Shown here piece by piece: positions 57,676 through 64,000 of a stretch of 64,000 bases of DNA. The stretch's first letter is position 1; each line of letters starts with the position of its first letter. The notes beneath the pieces are model-generated. The model was given only the letters and a program-made list of their open reading frames with translations. It was not told the DNA's origin and made no database searches. The stretch is taken from contig NZ_JAFCJI010000001.1 of the NCBI RefSeq assembly GCF_018131105.1, positions 1,426,001 to 1,490,000 of the forward strand. Reading direction: 5' to 3'. Origin of the DNA: Bradyrhizobium manausense (GTDB lineage: Bacteria > Pseudomonadota > Alphaproteobacteria > Rhizobiales > Xanthobacteraceae). The translations under genes were made by a program, and so were the position numbers.

Positions 57676-59634
57676 TCACTGCCCGAGCTTCGCCAGCTTG
57701 CCTTGCTTCGCGGCTTCCACCGCGCGCTCCGCATCTTCCGGCAGGAGCGTCCGCTCCGCGACCTGCCGCGTCGCCTCGCGCTTCACCGCGGCGACATAGG
57801 CGCCGTCGTCGGCATAGCGCTCCGCAATCGACAGCCTGGGATCGTGTACTTCCTTGCGCGCCGCTTCCGTCGGTGCGAACGGCACGACCGCGCCCTGCAG
57901 CGGATAGAGCGCCGTCGGCCCAAATCCCTGCGCACGCGGGTTCCAGGCGGTATAGGTCGCGCGTGGTACGGCCAGCGCAAGCTGGCGAATGCCCGCGATG
58001 GCCATGCCGTCATCGTCGGCCTTCGGCACGAACACGGGATAGCGGCCGATTTCCCTGGGCGGCAGCACGCTCTGGTCGGAGAAGGCAGCGAGCGTGTGGA
58101 TGCCGGCATAGGGCAGGCCGGGAATGTCGGTCGGCACCGCGCCTTGCGCTGCCACCAGCGTGCCATGGGCGCGCATGGGGATGCGGCTTGCGGGCGGCCT
58201 CGTGCCGTCGCTGATCCAGGCGTTGAGGTCGGTGAGCAGAGCGCGCATCGGCATGCCAGCATGCATCGGGTTCTGCGGCAGCGACATCGCCGGCACGCCC
58301 TTCTTCATCACGTCGGTCGGCTCCGCGAAATGCGGTGTGCCCGCGATCATGTAGGCGCGGACGTTGTCGGGCAGGTCGAGATGATTGCCGGCCAGGTCAG
58401 TGACGAGCAGCGAGGCGTGCGAGGCCCACCATTCGTGCTCGCTGTCGGTCTGCATCACCTTCGGGCACGTCGCCGAGAGCGAGCAGCGGCGGAGCAGGCC
58501 ATCGGTCTTGCCTGAATAGGGATCGCTGAGGCTCGCATAGGTGAAGGGGAACAGATCGGCCTGCCATGCCGGATCCTGCATGTGGCGCGGGTTGCGGCCG
58601 GGCAGGCCGAAGCGGACATTGGTCGCCATGCGCCGCGTGCCCGCAACATGCGGCATCAAGCCGTCGAATACTGTGCGGCCCCGGAGATCCTCGTTGAAGC
58701 CGAGATAGAGGAAGTCGCGCAGGAAGCGGCCGGATTGCGAGACGCCGAAACCGATGGCGCGGCTGACCGAAGGATGCAGGCCGTCGAGCAATGGGTTCGC
58801 CTGCGTCTCGTCGTGGCGGAGGAAGCTGACGACATCGCGCACGGCCGCAAACCCCATGCCGAGCGGCACCGGATCGCGCGCAGTGTAGGTGATCTCGTAG
58901 AGCGCACCGGCGTCAAAGCCGTCGGGCCGGGTGATCTCCACGGTGTTGGGATCGATCAGCTTTGCCGAGAGGCCGGGTGGTGTTTGCCGCGCATCGGCCC
59001 AGGCCGCGCGTACGGTGACGTTGAGATTGGCGGGATCGGTGGCGGGCCAGGTCAGCGTCGCGCGCGCCGGATTGGTGGTGTTGTCGAACACGACCTCTTC
59101 GCGCGCGGGCCCGGTGATGTTTTTGATCGCCGGCGCAGCCATCGCGAGTTGTCCCGGCTTCGAGGGAATGTCGCCCTGCCAGCCGACCCAGACCATCGTA
59201 AAGCCCTGGCGATGCAGGAAGCCGATGCCGGCATCCTCGGCCTTGTCGGCATTGTTGGCGCCGGGCTGGGCAGAATCGTCGAACAATTGCGGTGCGAGCT
59301 TGCGGCCACGATTGGGCACGTCCAGCAGCAGCGTGCCGTTGCCGTGGGTGGGATCGGAGGGCCTGAGGATCACGACATCGGCGGTGGCCTCGACCTTGCC
59401 GTCGGCGTTGCGCGGCGCCAGCGCGAGATCGGTGATAACGGCGTTGCGCTCGTCGGCCGGATTGAGCGCGAAGGTCGCACGCGCGGTGATGCGCTCATAG
59501 GGGCCGACATTGCCGAAGTTGCGCCCGGCAAAGGCCGGCACGCGCTCCGTGATGTCGAAGCGCACGATCTCGGCGCGCAAGGTGACGGGCCACAGCGAAG
59601 CGATCGCAACGAGCCCCGTGATGATCCTGCGCAT
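57676..59634 (-). CDS. secreted alpha/beta hydrolase domain-containing protein
   Basis: The 652-residue product starts with a signal peptide (MRRIITGLVAIASLWPVTLR, cleavage near RAE) and matches the large alpha/beta-hydrolase domain family (Abhydrolase_10-like). A nucleophile-type motif GFGVSQSGRFLRD (about residue 330) is visible, with later Asp and His candidates such as MIAGTPHFAEP. The ATG at 59634 has a GGAAGGAA ribosome-binding site. Probably periplasmic or exported; substrate unknown. It is unusually long for an alpha/beta hydrolase, which suits the family. Confidence 0.83.
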   Translation of the reverse strand: MRRIITGLVAIASLWPVTLRAEIVRFDITERVPAFAGRNFGNVGPYERITARATFALNPADERNAVITDLALAPRNADGKVEATADVVILRPSDPTHGNGTLLLDVPNRGRKLAPQLFDDSAQPGANNADKAEDAGIGFLHRQGFTMVWVGWQGDIPSKPGQLAMAAPAIKNITGPAREEVVFDNTTNPARATLTWPATDPANLNVTVRAAWADARQTPPGLSAKLIDPNTVEITRPDGFDAGALYEITYTARDPVPLGMGFAAVRDVVSFLRHDETQANPLLDGLHPSVSRAIGFGVSQSGRFLRDFLYLGFNEDLRGRTVFDGLMPHVAGTRRMATNVRFGLPGRNPRHMQDPAWQADLFPFTYASLSDPYSGKTDGLLRRCSLSATCPKVMQTDSEHEWWASHASLLVTDLAGNHLDLPDNVRAYMIAGTPHFAEPTDVMKKGVPAMSLPQNPMHAGMPMRALLTDLNAWISDGTRPPASRIPMRAHGTLVAAQGAVPTDIPGLPYAGIHTLAAFSDQSVLPPREIGRYPVFVPKADDDGMAIAGIRQLALAVPRATYTAWNPRAQGFGPTALYPLQGAVVPFAPTEAARKEVHDPRLSIAERYADDGAYVAAVKREATRQVAERTLLPEDAERAVEAAKQGKLAKLGQ

Positions 59635-59743
59635 GGCCGGTTTCCTTCCCTGATGTCGCGCGATCGTCATGTTCCGTCGCGCGGGTTTTTGTTGCCGGCA
59701 CCATATCAAGCTATGCTGCGGCCGAACAACAGGAGGAAATCCG

Positions 59744-60058
59744 ATGCCAGCCGCCTACTTTGTCGTCCGCGCCATCGTCACCGATGCCAGCAAGCGCGCC
59801 GCTTTCGACAGATGGTACGAGACCGAGCACGTGCCGGACGCAGTGAAGGCCTTCGGCGTAGCCAAGGCCTGGCGGTTCTGGAGCCTGGACGATCCTTCGC
59901 TGCATCAGGCGATGTATCAATTCGATGACGAGGAGAAGCTGGCCGCGATGCTGAAGGGCGATGCGCTGAAGCAGCTGGTCGCCGATTTCAACCGCGACTG
60001 GCCCGAGGTGAAACGCTCGCGGGAGACGCTGGTGCTGGCCCAAGAGTTTGCGAAATAG
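59744..60058 (+). CDS. hypothetical small alpha-beta barrel protein (EthD/ABM-like)
   Basis: The 104-residue product begins MPAAYFVVRAIVTDASKRAA and contains FDRWYETEHVPDAVKAFGV, a pattern seen in EthD/dimeric alpha-beta barrel proteins (Tyr/Trp-Tyr-x-x-x-His). It has no signal peptide. The ribosome-binding site AGGAGGAAA is strong. It is divergent from the large hydrolase. Function unknown; a degradation accessory role is possible. Its stop codon lies in a perfect 16-bp tandem duplication. Confidence 0.8.
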   Translation: MPAAYFVVRAIVTDASKRAAFDRWYETEHVPDAVKAFGVAKAWRFWSLDDPSLHQAMYQFDDEEKLAAMLKGDALKQLVADFNRDWPEVKRSRETLVLAQEFAK

Positions 60059-60076
60059 CGAGTTTGCGAAATAGCG
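60045..60076 (+). repeat. perfect 16-bp tandem duplication
   Basis: AGTTTGCGAAATAGCG occurs twice in direct tandem (60045-60060 and 60061-60076). The first copy contains the TAG stop (60056-60058) of the gene ending at 60058, so the duplication copies the gene's tail into the spacer. Confidence 0.95.
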
Positions 60077-60187
60077 CGTCTTCCTGACATCCGTGCAATG
60101 AACCTGAACGCGCGATTCAGCGGCAGTTCATGTCGCCGCCGCGACACTTCCTCTGCATCACTTGATCGATGAAGCAGAGGATATCTC

Positions 60188-60478
60188 ATGGAGCGCCGGA
60201 ACTTTTTGAAACTCGCATTCGGTGTCGCGGCGGGAGCCGCCGCGTTCACGGCGGCCGCAGAGGCCGCGCCATTGGCGCCGCAGGTGCTCGGCAATGGCGG
60301 CATGCCATCAGAAAATCCGGACGCTCATCCCGCCGTCACCAGCAGCGAGGAAGCAGCCCAACTCAAGCCCGAGCAGGTGCATTGGCGCGGTCATGGCCAC
60401 TGGCATCGCCGTCACTGGGGCTGGCGTCATCGCCACTGGCATCGTCGCTGGCGCCGCCGGCACTGGCGTCACTGGTAG
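60188..60478 (+). CDS. Tat-type small exported protein with His/Trp/Arg-rich tail
   Basis: The 96-residue product has a twin-arginine-like signal ERRNFLKLAFG at its start and a hydrophobic run to AAAEAAP (cleavage near AEA, about residue 25-27). The C-terminal third (about 64-96) is almost only His, Trp and Arg in patterns such as HGHWHRRHWGWRHRHWHRRW. The Tat signal suggests export folded; the tail could bind metal ions or polyanions. It is not a family I can name. A bidirectional terminator separates it from the convergent gene. Confidence 0.78.
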   Translation: MERRNFLKLAFGVAAGAAAFTAAAEAAPLAPQVLGNGGMPSENPDAHPAVTSSEEAAQLKPEQVHWRGHGHWHRRHWGWRHRHWHRRWRRRHWRHW

Positions 60479-60494
60479 CGGTCGGCCCGGACTG

Positions 60495-60526
60495 AAAAAG
60501 GGGATCGCGATTGCGATCCCCTTTTT
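60495..60526 (+). terminator. bidirectional intrinsic terminator
   Basis: AAAAAGGGGATCGC (60495-60508) and GCGATCCCCTTTTT (60513-60526) form a perfect 14-bp stem with a GATT loop. The A-run and T-run give a U-tract on either strand, serving both convergent genes. Confidence 0.93.
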
Positions 60527-60599
60527 GCTATGCGCGCACCGATAGAAAGGAAATGGCCGCGCAAACTGATTCGCGCGGCCATTTCGCAAACGCGAGAGA

Positions 60600-60848
60600 T
60601 CAGTACGGGCGGCAGCGGCCGGCGTACCAGCGGAAGCCATAGGGGCACACGCGCGGACGCACCACGACGACCGGCGGGGCAACCACGACCGGAGCGGGGG
60701 CGACGACAACGGGACCACCACGCATCGGACGGCAGCCGCCATAGGCGCCGCGGTACCAGCCGGGCCCGCAACCATTGGCGGCGCTGGCCGCCTCGCTGAA
60801 GCCGACGACCGCGCTGGCGAGCATCACGGCGGCGAACAGATATTTCAT
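60600..60848 (-). CDS. GCG_CRPN-type small secreted protein
   Basis: The 82-residue product has a signal peptide (MKYLFAAVMLASAVVGFSEA, cleavage near ASA-AN), then the N-terminal NGCGPGWYRGAYGGCRPM, a Pro/Val-rich segment (VVVAPAPVVVAPP) and a C-terminal VCPYGFRWYAGRCRPY. The paired cysteine motifs GCGPGW...CRP and CPYGF...CRP fit the GCG_CRPN prefix/repeat family of Rhizobiales. It is probably periplasmic or surface-exposed with two disulfides. Function unknown. Confidence 0.83.
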   Translation of the reverse strand: MKYLFAAVMLASAVVGFSEAASAANGCGPGWYRGAYGGCRPMRGGPVVVAPAPVVVAPPVVVVRPRVCPYGFRWYAGRCRPY

Positions 60849-61153
60849 TTGATCTTCCTTCTCGTCCTTGGGGCAAGTCTCTGGGGGGATAGAGTCTCGG
60901 GAGCTTGGCGCTTGCGGCGCACAATGAATCAAACCATACGATTCGACATGTTAATTTTTGCGACACGTCGGCACGTTGCGATCCAAATCTGCCAATCATG
61001 ACCTGAATGCGGCATGAACATTCCTTGCGTACGGTCCTGCGCGACATGGATGACGCGAGAGCCCGTTCCGATGAATCGAAACGGAGCGCTCGAGTTTTGT
61101 TCTGACGCGTTCTCCTCGGTGCGAACCGATAACCCCCTTCGCTCGAATACGCT
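60849..61153 (+). other. spacer between the GCG_CRPN gene and the alpha/beta hydrolase
   Basis: This 305-base spacer lies after the leftward hydrolase gene and before the leftward GCG_CRPN gene, so it should hold the promoter of the latter. Its right end (61059-61153) is a degenerate repeat; the rest shows an AT-rich patch (about 60935-60965). No gene is supported. Confidence 0.5.
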
Positions 61154-61155
61154 TC
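61059..61155 (+). repeat. degenerate dispersed repeat at the hydrolase 3' end
   Basis: The pattern CCGTTCCGAT-GA-ATCGAAACGG (61063-61084, 9 of 10 pairs), then GTTTTG/GTTCTG, GACGCGTT and TTCGCTCGAA, resembles a repeat that is abundant between genes in Bradyrhizobium and Rhodopseudomonas. It reaches the stop codon of the alpha/beta hydrolase gene. Confidence 0.5.
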
Positions 61156-62161
61156 AGTGGCCGAGAAAGCCCAGCACCAATTCCTTGTACTTCTCCGGCG
61201 CCTCGAGGAAGACGAGGTGGCCGGTCTCCGGAATGACTTCAGCCCGTGCACTCGGCATCTTGCTCGCCAGCGCTTTTGCCAGTTCCGCGTTCTGGCCCAT
61301 CTTGCCGCGCAGTGCCTCCGGTGCGTTCGGCCGGCCTGGCGCGTTGTGGTCGTCGGCGCCCATGATGAACAGCGTCGGCTCGGTGATCTCGGGAATCTCA
61401 TGCGCGACCGGCTCGCGATAGATCATCTGGCCGGAAGAGACGAAGGCACGCAGCCAGCGTGGATAGTCAGCGCTGCCCTTGATGTTGAAGCGGGCGTCGA
61501 TGAACGGCGTGATGGCCTCCGGCGGCAGCTTGATCGCGTAATTGGTCTGGAGCTGCTTGCGATAGCCGTCCGCGGTGAGCTTGTCCTCGGTCTCGATGAT
61601 CTTCTCGGTCGGCGTCGGCGGCACATAGATGCGGTAGTCCTCAAGCCCGATCGGCGCAGTCAGCACGAGATGGTTGACGCGATCGGGATAGGCGCGGGCG
61701 ATGCGGACGCCGAGCATGCCGCCGAGTGAATGCGCGACGACATCCGCCTTGTCGATCTTGAGGTGATCGAGCAGCGCAATGGTGTTGCGTGCCAGATTGT
61801 CGAAATGCAATTCGCCGATGGGCTTGGAGGATTTGCCGAATCCGATCTGGTCCGGCACCACGACGCGGTAACCGGCCTCGTTCAGAAACTTGATGACGGG
61901 GGCCCAATAGCTCGACGGAAAATTGCGCCCGTGCAGCAGCACCACGGTGCGGCCGTTCGGCTGCGCAGGTGCGACATCCATATAGGCCATGCGGAGCTGC
62001 TCGCCGTCATTGACGACAGGCAACAGGCGCACGGGATAGGGATAGGCAAAGCCTTCGAGCGCGATGCCGTAGGGCTCGCGTTGGGGCGTGTCGGCGGCGT
62101 GGGCGATGAGTGGGGAAGCGAGCAGGGCAGCAGCGAGGGCCGCGGGAAAGATGCGGATCAT
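61154..62161 (-). CDS. exported alpha/beta hydrolase
   Basis: The 335-residue product has a signal peptide (MIRIFPAALAAALLASPLIA, cleavage near AHA-AD) and the alpha/beta hydrolase core. The nucleophile is in VVAHSLGGMLG, the acid in MGADDHNAPG, and the His in PETGHLVFLEAPEKY. The oxyanion HG motif is LLHGRNFPSSYW. The ATG at 62161 has a GGAGA ribosome-binding site; an ATG 15 bases earlier is also possible. It is likely periplasmic. Substrate unknown. A palindromic repeat lies just upstream. Confidence 0.9.
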   Translation of the reverse strand: MIRIFPAALAAALLASPLIAHAADTPQREPYGIALEGFAYPYPVRLLPVVNDGEQLRMAYMDVAPAQPNGRTVVLLHGRNFPSSYWAPVIKFLNEAGYRVVVPDQIGFGKSSKPIGELHFDNLARNTIALLDHLKIDKADVVAHSLGGMLGVRIARAYPDRVNHLVLTAPIGLEDYRIYVPPTPTEKIIETEDKLTADGYRKQLQTNYAIKLPPEAITPFIDARFNIKGSADYPRWLRAFVSSGQMIYREPVAHEIPEITEPTLFIMGADDHNAPGRPNAPEALRGKMGQNAELAKALASKMPSARAEVIPETGHLVFLEAPEKYKELVLGFLGH

Positions 62162-62170
62162 AGGGGTCTC

Positions 62171-62278
62171 CGTCATGCCCGGCGAAAGCGCGAAGCGTGT
62201 CTTCGCGCAGATGTCCCGGGCATCCACGTGCGAGCCGCAATAAAGGCGTGGATGGCCGGGTCAAGCCCGGCCATGACG
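62171..62278 (+). repeat. CGTCATGCCCGG-type nested palindrome
   Basis: Outer ends CGTCATG (62171-62177) and CATGACG (62272-62278) are complementary. Inside, CATCCACG (62221-62228) pairs with CGTGGATG (62247-62254), and GGCCGGG (62254-62260) pairs with the CCCGGCC that follows (62266-62272). This 108-base element belongs to the GTCATGCCCGGGC family common in Bradyrhizobium. Confidence 0.8.
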
Positions 62279-62326
62279 AGAGGGAGAGTTCACACGTGAT
62301 TGTGTGCCGTTATGCGGCTGGCGTGA

Positions 62327-63025
62327 TCAGTCCTTGCCGTTCCCGAACAGCGCCGCGAACTGCTTCTCGCCGGTGCGGGTGAAATTCACCACGCGGCTGC
62401 CGGGCGTGGCGTCGCGTGCCGCCCATTTCAACTCGGCAAAGCGTTGCATCATCGCGGCGCCCAGCGTGCCGGCGAGATGGTGACGCCGCTCGCTCCAGTC
62501 GAGGCAGGCCTTGCAGACCGGCCGGCGCGGATGGCTGAGCATGTCCGACGAGATCTGCAAATGCCTGGCGAGGAAGCGCTCGCCCTCTGTCGTCAGTTCG
62601 ATCTCCTGCTTCCTCTGCCTGATCAGATTTCGCGTGCGCAGCGAGTCAAGCATCTGCACGCCGAGATCGCCGGCGAGGTGGTCGTAGCAGATCCGCGCGC
62701 GGCGCAGCGCCGGATCCTTCGGCCCGGTGCGCACGCGCATGTGGCCGGTGCGTGCAGCAAGTCCGGCAAGGCCTTCGAGCACGCCGGCGACGTCGTCGTC
62801 GGTGAGCCGATAGTAACGGTGGCGACCCTGCTTCTCCGGCTCGACCAGCCCGCCGGCCTCGAGCTTGGCCAGATGCGAGCTCGCGGTCTGCGGGGTGATG
62901 CCGGCTTCCTGCGCGAGCTCGCTCGCGGTGAGCGCGCGTCCGTTCATCAGCGCCGTGAGCATGTTGGCGCGGGCGGGGTCGCCGACCAGCGCGGCGACCA
63001 TGGCAATGTCGGGTCCTGATTTCAT
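62327..63025 (-). CDS. ArsR-like winged-helix transcriptional regulator
   Basis: The 232-residue product has an N-terminal winged helix (residues about 9-80: MVAALVGDPARANMLTALM, LTASELAQEAGITPQTASSH, LAKLEAGGLVEPEKQGRHRY) and a second domain of about 140 residues with KACLDWSERRHHLAGTLGA. The ArsR-type metal Cys motif (ELCVCDL) is not present, so it likely senses something other than metal. It is divergent from the NIPSNAP/ABM genes and may control them. Confidence 0.9.
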   Translation of the reverse strand: MKSGPDIAMVAALVGDPARANMLTALMNGRALTASELAQEAGITPQTASSHLAKLEAGGLVEPEKQGRHRYYRLTDDDVAGVLEGLAGLAARTGHMRVRTGPKDPALRRARICYDHLAGDLGVQMLDSLRTRNLIRQRKQEIELTTEGERFLARHLQISSDMLSHPRRPVCKACLDWSERRHHLAGTLGAAMMQRFAELKWAARDATPGSRVVNFTRTGEKQFAALFGNGKD

Positions 63026-63080
63026 GCTTCGATGGTAGCCGAAGCATTGTGGTCGGGCAAGGGCGTAGCTTTCACCACGC

Positions 63081-63155
63081 CGTCATTGTGAGGCGCTTAA
63101 TCCAGACTGTCCCCGCGGGGGATTCCTGGATTGCTTCGCTGCGCCCGCAATGACG
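63081..63155 (+). repeat. CGTCATTG-type nested palindrome
   Basis: CGTCATTGTG (63081-63090) pairs with CGCAATGACG (63146-63155, one G-U). AATCCAG (63099-63105) pairs with CTGGATT (63126-63132). CCCCGCGGGG (63111-63120) is a perfect palindrome at the centre. It separates the ArsR-like gene from the NIPSNAP gene. Confidence 0.8.
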
Positions 63156-63176
63156 GAAGAAACAGGAGAGCCCATC

Positions 63177-63485
63177 ATGTCCGTCACCGTCTTCATCCGC
63201 TACCAGCTCGATCCCTTCAAGCGCGCCCAGTTCGAGGAATATTCGAAGCGCTGGCTCACCATCATTCCGAAATGCGGCGGCGACCTGATCGGTTACTTCA
63301 TGCCGCACGAGGGCACCAACAATATCGCCTTCGCGCTGGTCACCTTCGAGAGCCTGGCCGCCTATGAGGCCTATCGCGCGCGGCTGCGGCAGGACGCGGA
63401 CAGCATGGCGAATTTCCATTTCGCCGAGGACAACAAATTCATCCTCGCGGAAGAGCGCACGTTTTTGCGCAAGGTGGTAGTGTAG
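63177..63485 (+). CDS. NIPSNAP family protein
   Basis: The 102-residue product matches NIPSNAP proteins, small dimeric alpha-beta barrels. The pattern is [20 protein letters not shown], then [20 protein letters not shown] and [17 protein letters not shown]. It has no signal peptide. The ATG at 63177 has a CAGGAGAG ribosome-binding site. It is followed after 24 bases by an ABM-domain gene. Function is not defined for bacterial NIPSNAPs; they often sit in catabolic clusters. Confidence 0.9.
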   Translation: MSVTVFIRYQLDPFKRAQFEEYSKRWLTIIPKCGGDLIGYFMPHEGTNNIAFALVTFESLAAYEAYRARLRQDADSMANFHFAEDNKFILAEERTFLRKVVV

Positions 63486-63509
63486 GCCATCAACGATGAG
63501 GAGACGCCC

Positions 63510-63860
63510 ATGATCGCCGTAATTTTCGAGGTCTGGCCCAAGCCGGAACACAGCCAGACTTACTTCGAGCTCGCGGCCGACCTGAAGCCGATCCTGCAGA
63601 CCATCGACGGCTTCATCTCGGTCGAGCGCTTCGAGAGCCTGACCGAGAAAGGCAAGATCCTGTCGCTGTCGTTCTGGCGCGATGAGGCCGCGGTGCAAGC
63701 CTGGCGCAACACGATGGAGCACCGGCGCACCCAGGCCAAGGGCAGGACGAAGATCTTTGCCGACTATCATCTGCGCATCGCCAGCGTCGTCCGGGACTAC
63801 GGCATGACCGATCGCGAGCAGGCGCCAAAGGACAGCCGCGCGGTTCACGACGCGCACTAG
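63510..63860 (+). CDS. antibiotic biosynthesis monooxygenase (ABM) domain protein
   Basis: The 116-residue product has the ABM/dimeric alpha-beta barrel pattern: IAVIFEVWPKPEHSQTYFEL, DGFISVERFESLTEKGKILS and LSFWRDEAAVQAWRNTMEHR. Members include heme-degrading and quinone monooxygenases, but the substrate is not evident here. It lies 24 bases after the NIPSNAP gene on the same strand, likely in one operon that continues into the PEP mutase family gene at the window end. Confidence 0.9.
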   Translation: MIAVIFEVWPKPEHSQTYFELAADLKPILQTIDGFISVERFESLTEKGKILSLSFWRDEAAVQAWRNTMEHRRTQAKGRTKIFADYHLRIASVVRDYGMTDREQAPKDSRAVHDAH

Positions 63861-63911
63861 CGCTTAGATTTGCGCGTGCCTATGTCTCCGCGGCCAACAA
63901 GGGAGAGAAAC

Positions 63912-64000
63912 ATGCATGTGACAACTGCTGACAAGCGCGCGACCTTCAGGAAGATGCACGAGAGCGGCTGCTTCATCCTGCCCAATCCGGTCGATGTCGG
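63912..64000 (+). CDS. isocitrate lyase/PEP mutase family protein, 5' part only
   Basis: The visible 29 residues read MHVTTADKRATFRKMHESGC and FILPNPVDV, the start of the isocitrate lyase/phosphoenolpyruvate mutase family (FRKMHESGCFILPNPVD matches the first strand and helix). The gene runs off the window. It has a GGGAGAG ribosome-binding site 5 bases before the ATG. It follows the ABM gene by 51 bases. Confidence 0.83.
   Translation, partial: MHVTTADKRATFRKMHESGCFILPNPVDV

Noticed and set aside
58582..59928. A 448-codon frame opposite the large alpha/beta hydrolase
   Set aside because: It is antisense to a clear signal-peptide hydrolase and its protein is dominated by Arg, Gly and Ala.

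Overview
The window is a high-GC chromosomal segment from an alphaproteobacterium. Protein sequences, the gene order (adk after secY, no rpsD between rpsK and rpoA) and the intergenic palindromes all point to Bradyrhizobium or a close relative in the Nitrobacteraceae. Nothing in it looks like a plasmid, prophage, insertion sequence or CRISPR array.

Positions 1-39.5 kb hold the core transcription and translation locus. It starts with tRNA-Trp, secE-nusG and rplK-rplA, then a 2-hydroxyacid dehydrogenase, rplJ-rplL and rpoB-rpoC. A strong intrinsic terminator follows rpoC. A three-gene accessory block (14.1-19.5 kb) then separates rpoC from the str operon (rpsL-rpsG-fusA-tuf), which runs into the S10, spc and alpha operons (rpsJ to rplQ). 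The accessory block encodes an FAD oxidoreductase fused to a SAM methyltransferase, an ABC exporter with acidic tails at both ends, and a convergent flavoprotein whose poly-serine tail is read from the antisense strand of the exporter's acidic tail. Adenylate kinase carries a lysine/alanine-rich, histone H1-like tail of about 100 residues. Hairpins, some with U-tracts, sit in several spacers of the ribosomal superoperon (rplL-rpoB, rpoB-rpoC, rplO-secY, secY-adk, rpsM-rpsK, rpsK-rpoA, rpoA-rplQ). They suggest the cluster is cut into separately tuned or processed segments.

Positions 39.5-54 kb are mixed metabolism and housekeeping: a diheme cytochrome c, an SDR, a DUF1330 protein, an orphan hisC, an MDR oxidoreductase divergent from an HxlR regulator, an OprO/P-like porin, and an HtrA protease-RarA-pseudouridine synthase-ATP12 run. 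An orphan FliK-like/FlhB-C-terminal-like pair follows, with no flagellar genes nearby.

Positions 54-64 kb contain an acyl-CoA carboxylase beta subunit, small hypothetical proteins (including a 50-residue one), a GST, two alpha/beta hydrolases, a Tat-type His/Trp/Arg-rich small protein, a GCG_CRPN-type secreted peptide, an ArsR-like regulator, two small alpha-beta-barrel proteins and the start of a PEP mutase/isocitrate lyase family gene. Several spacers carry nested palindromes of a type common in Bradyrhizobium chromosomes.
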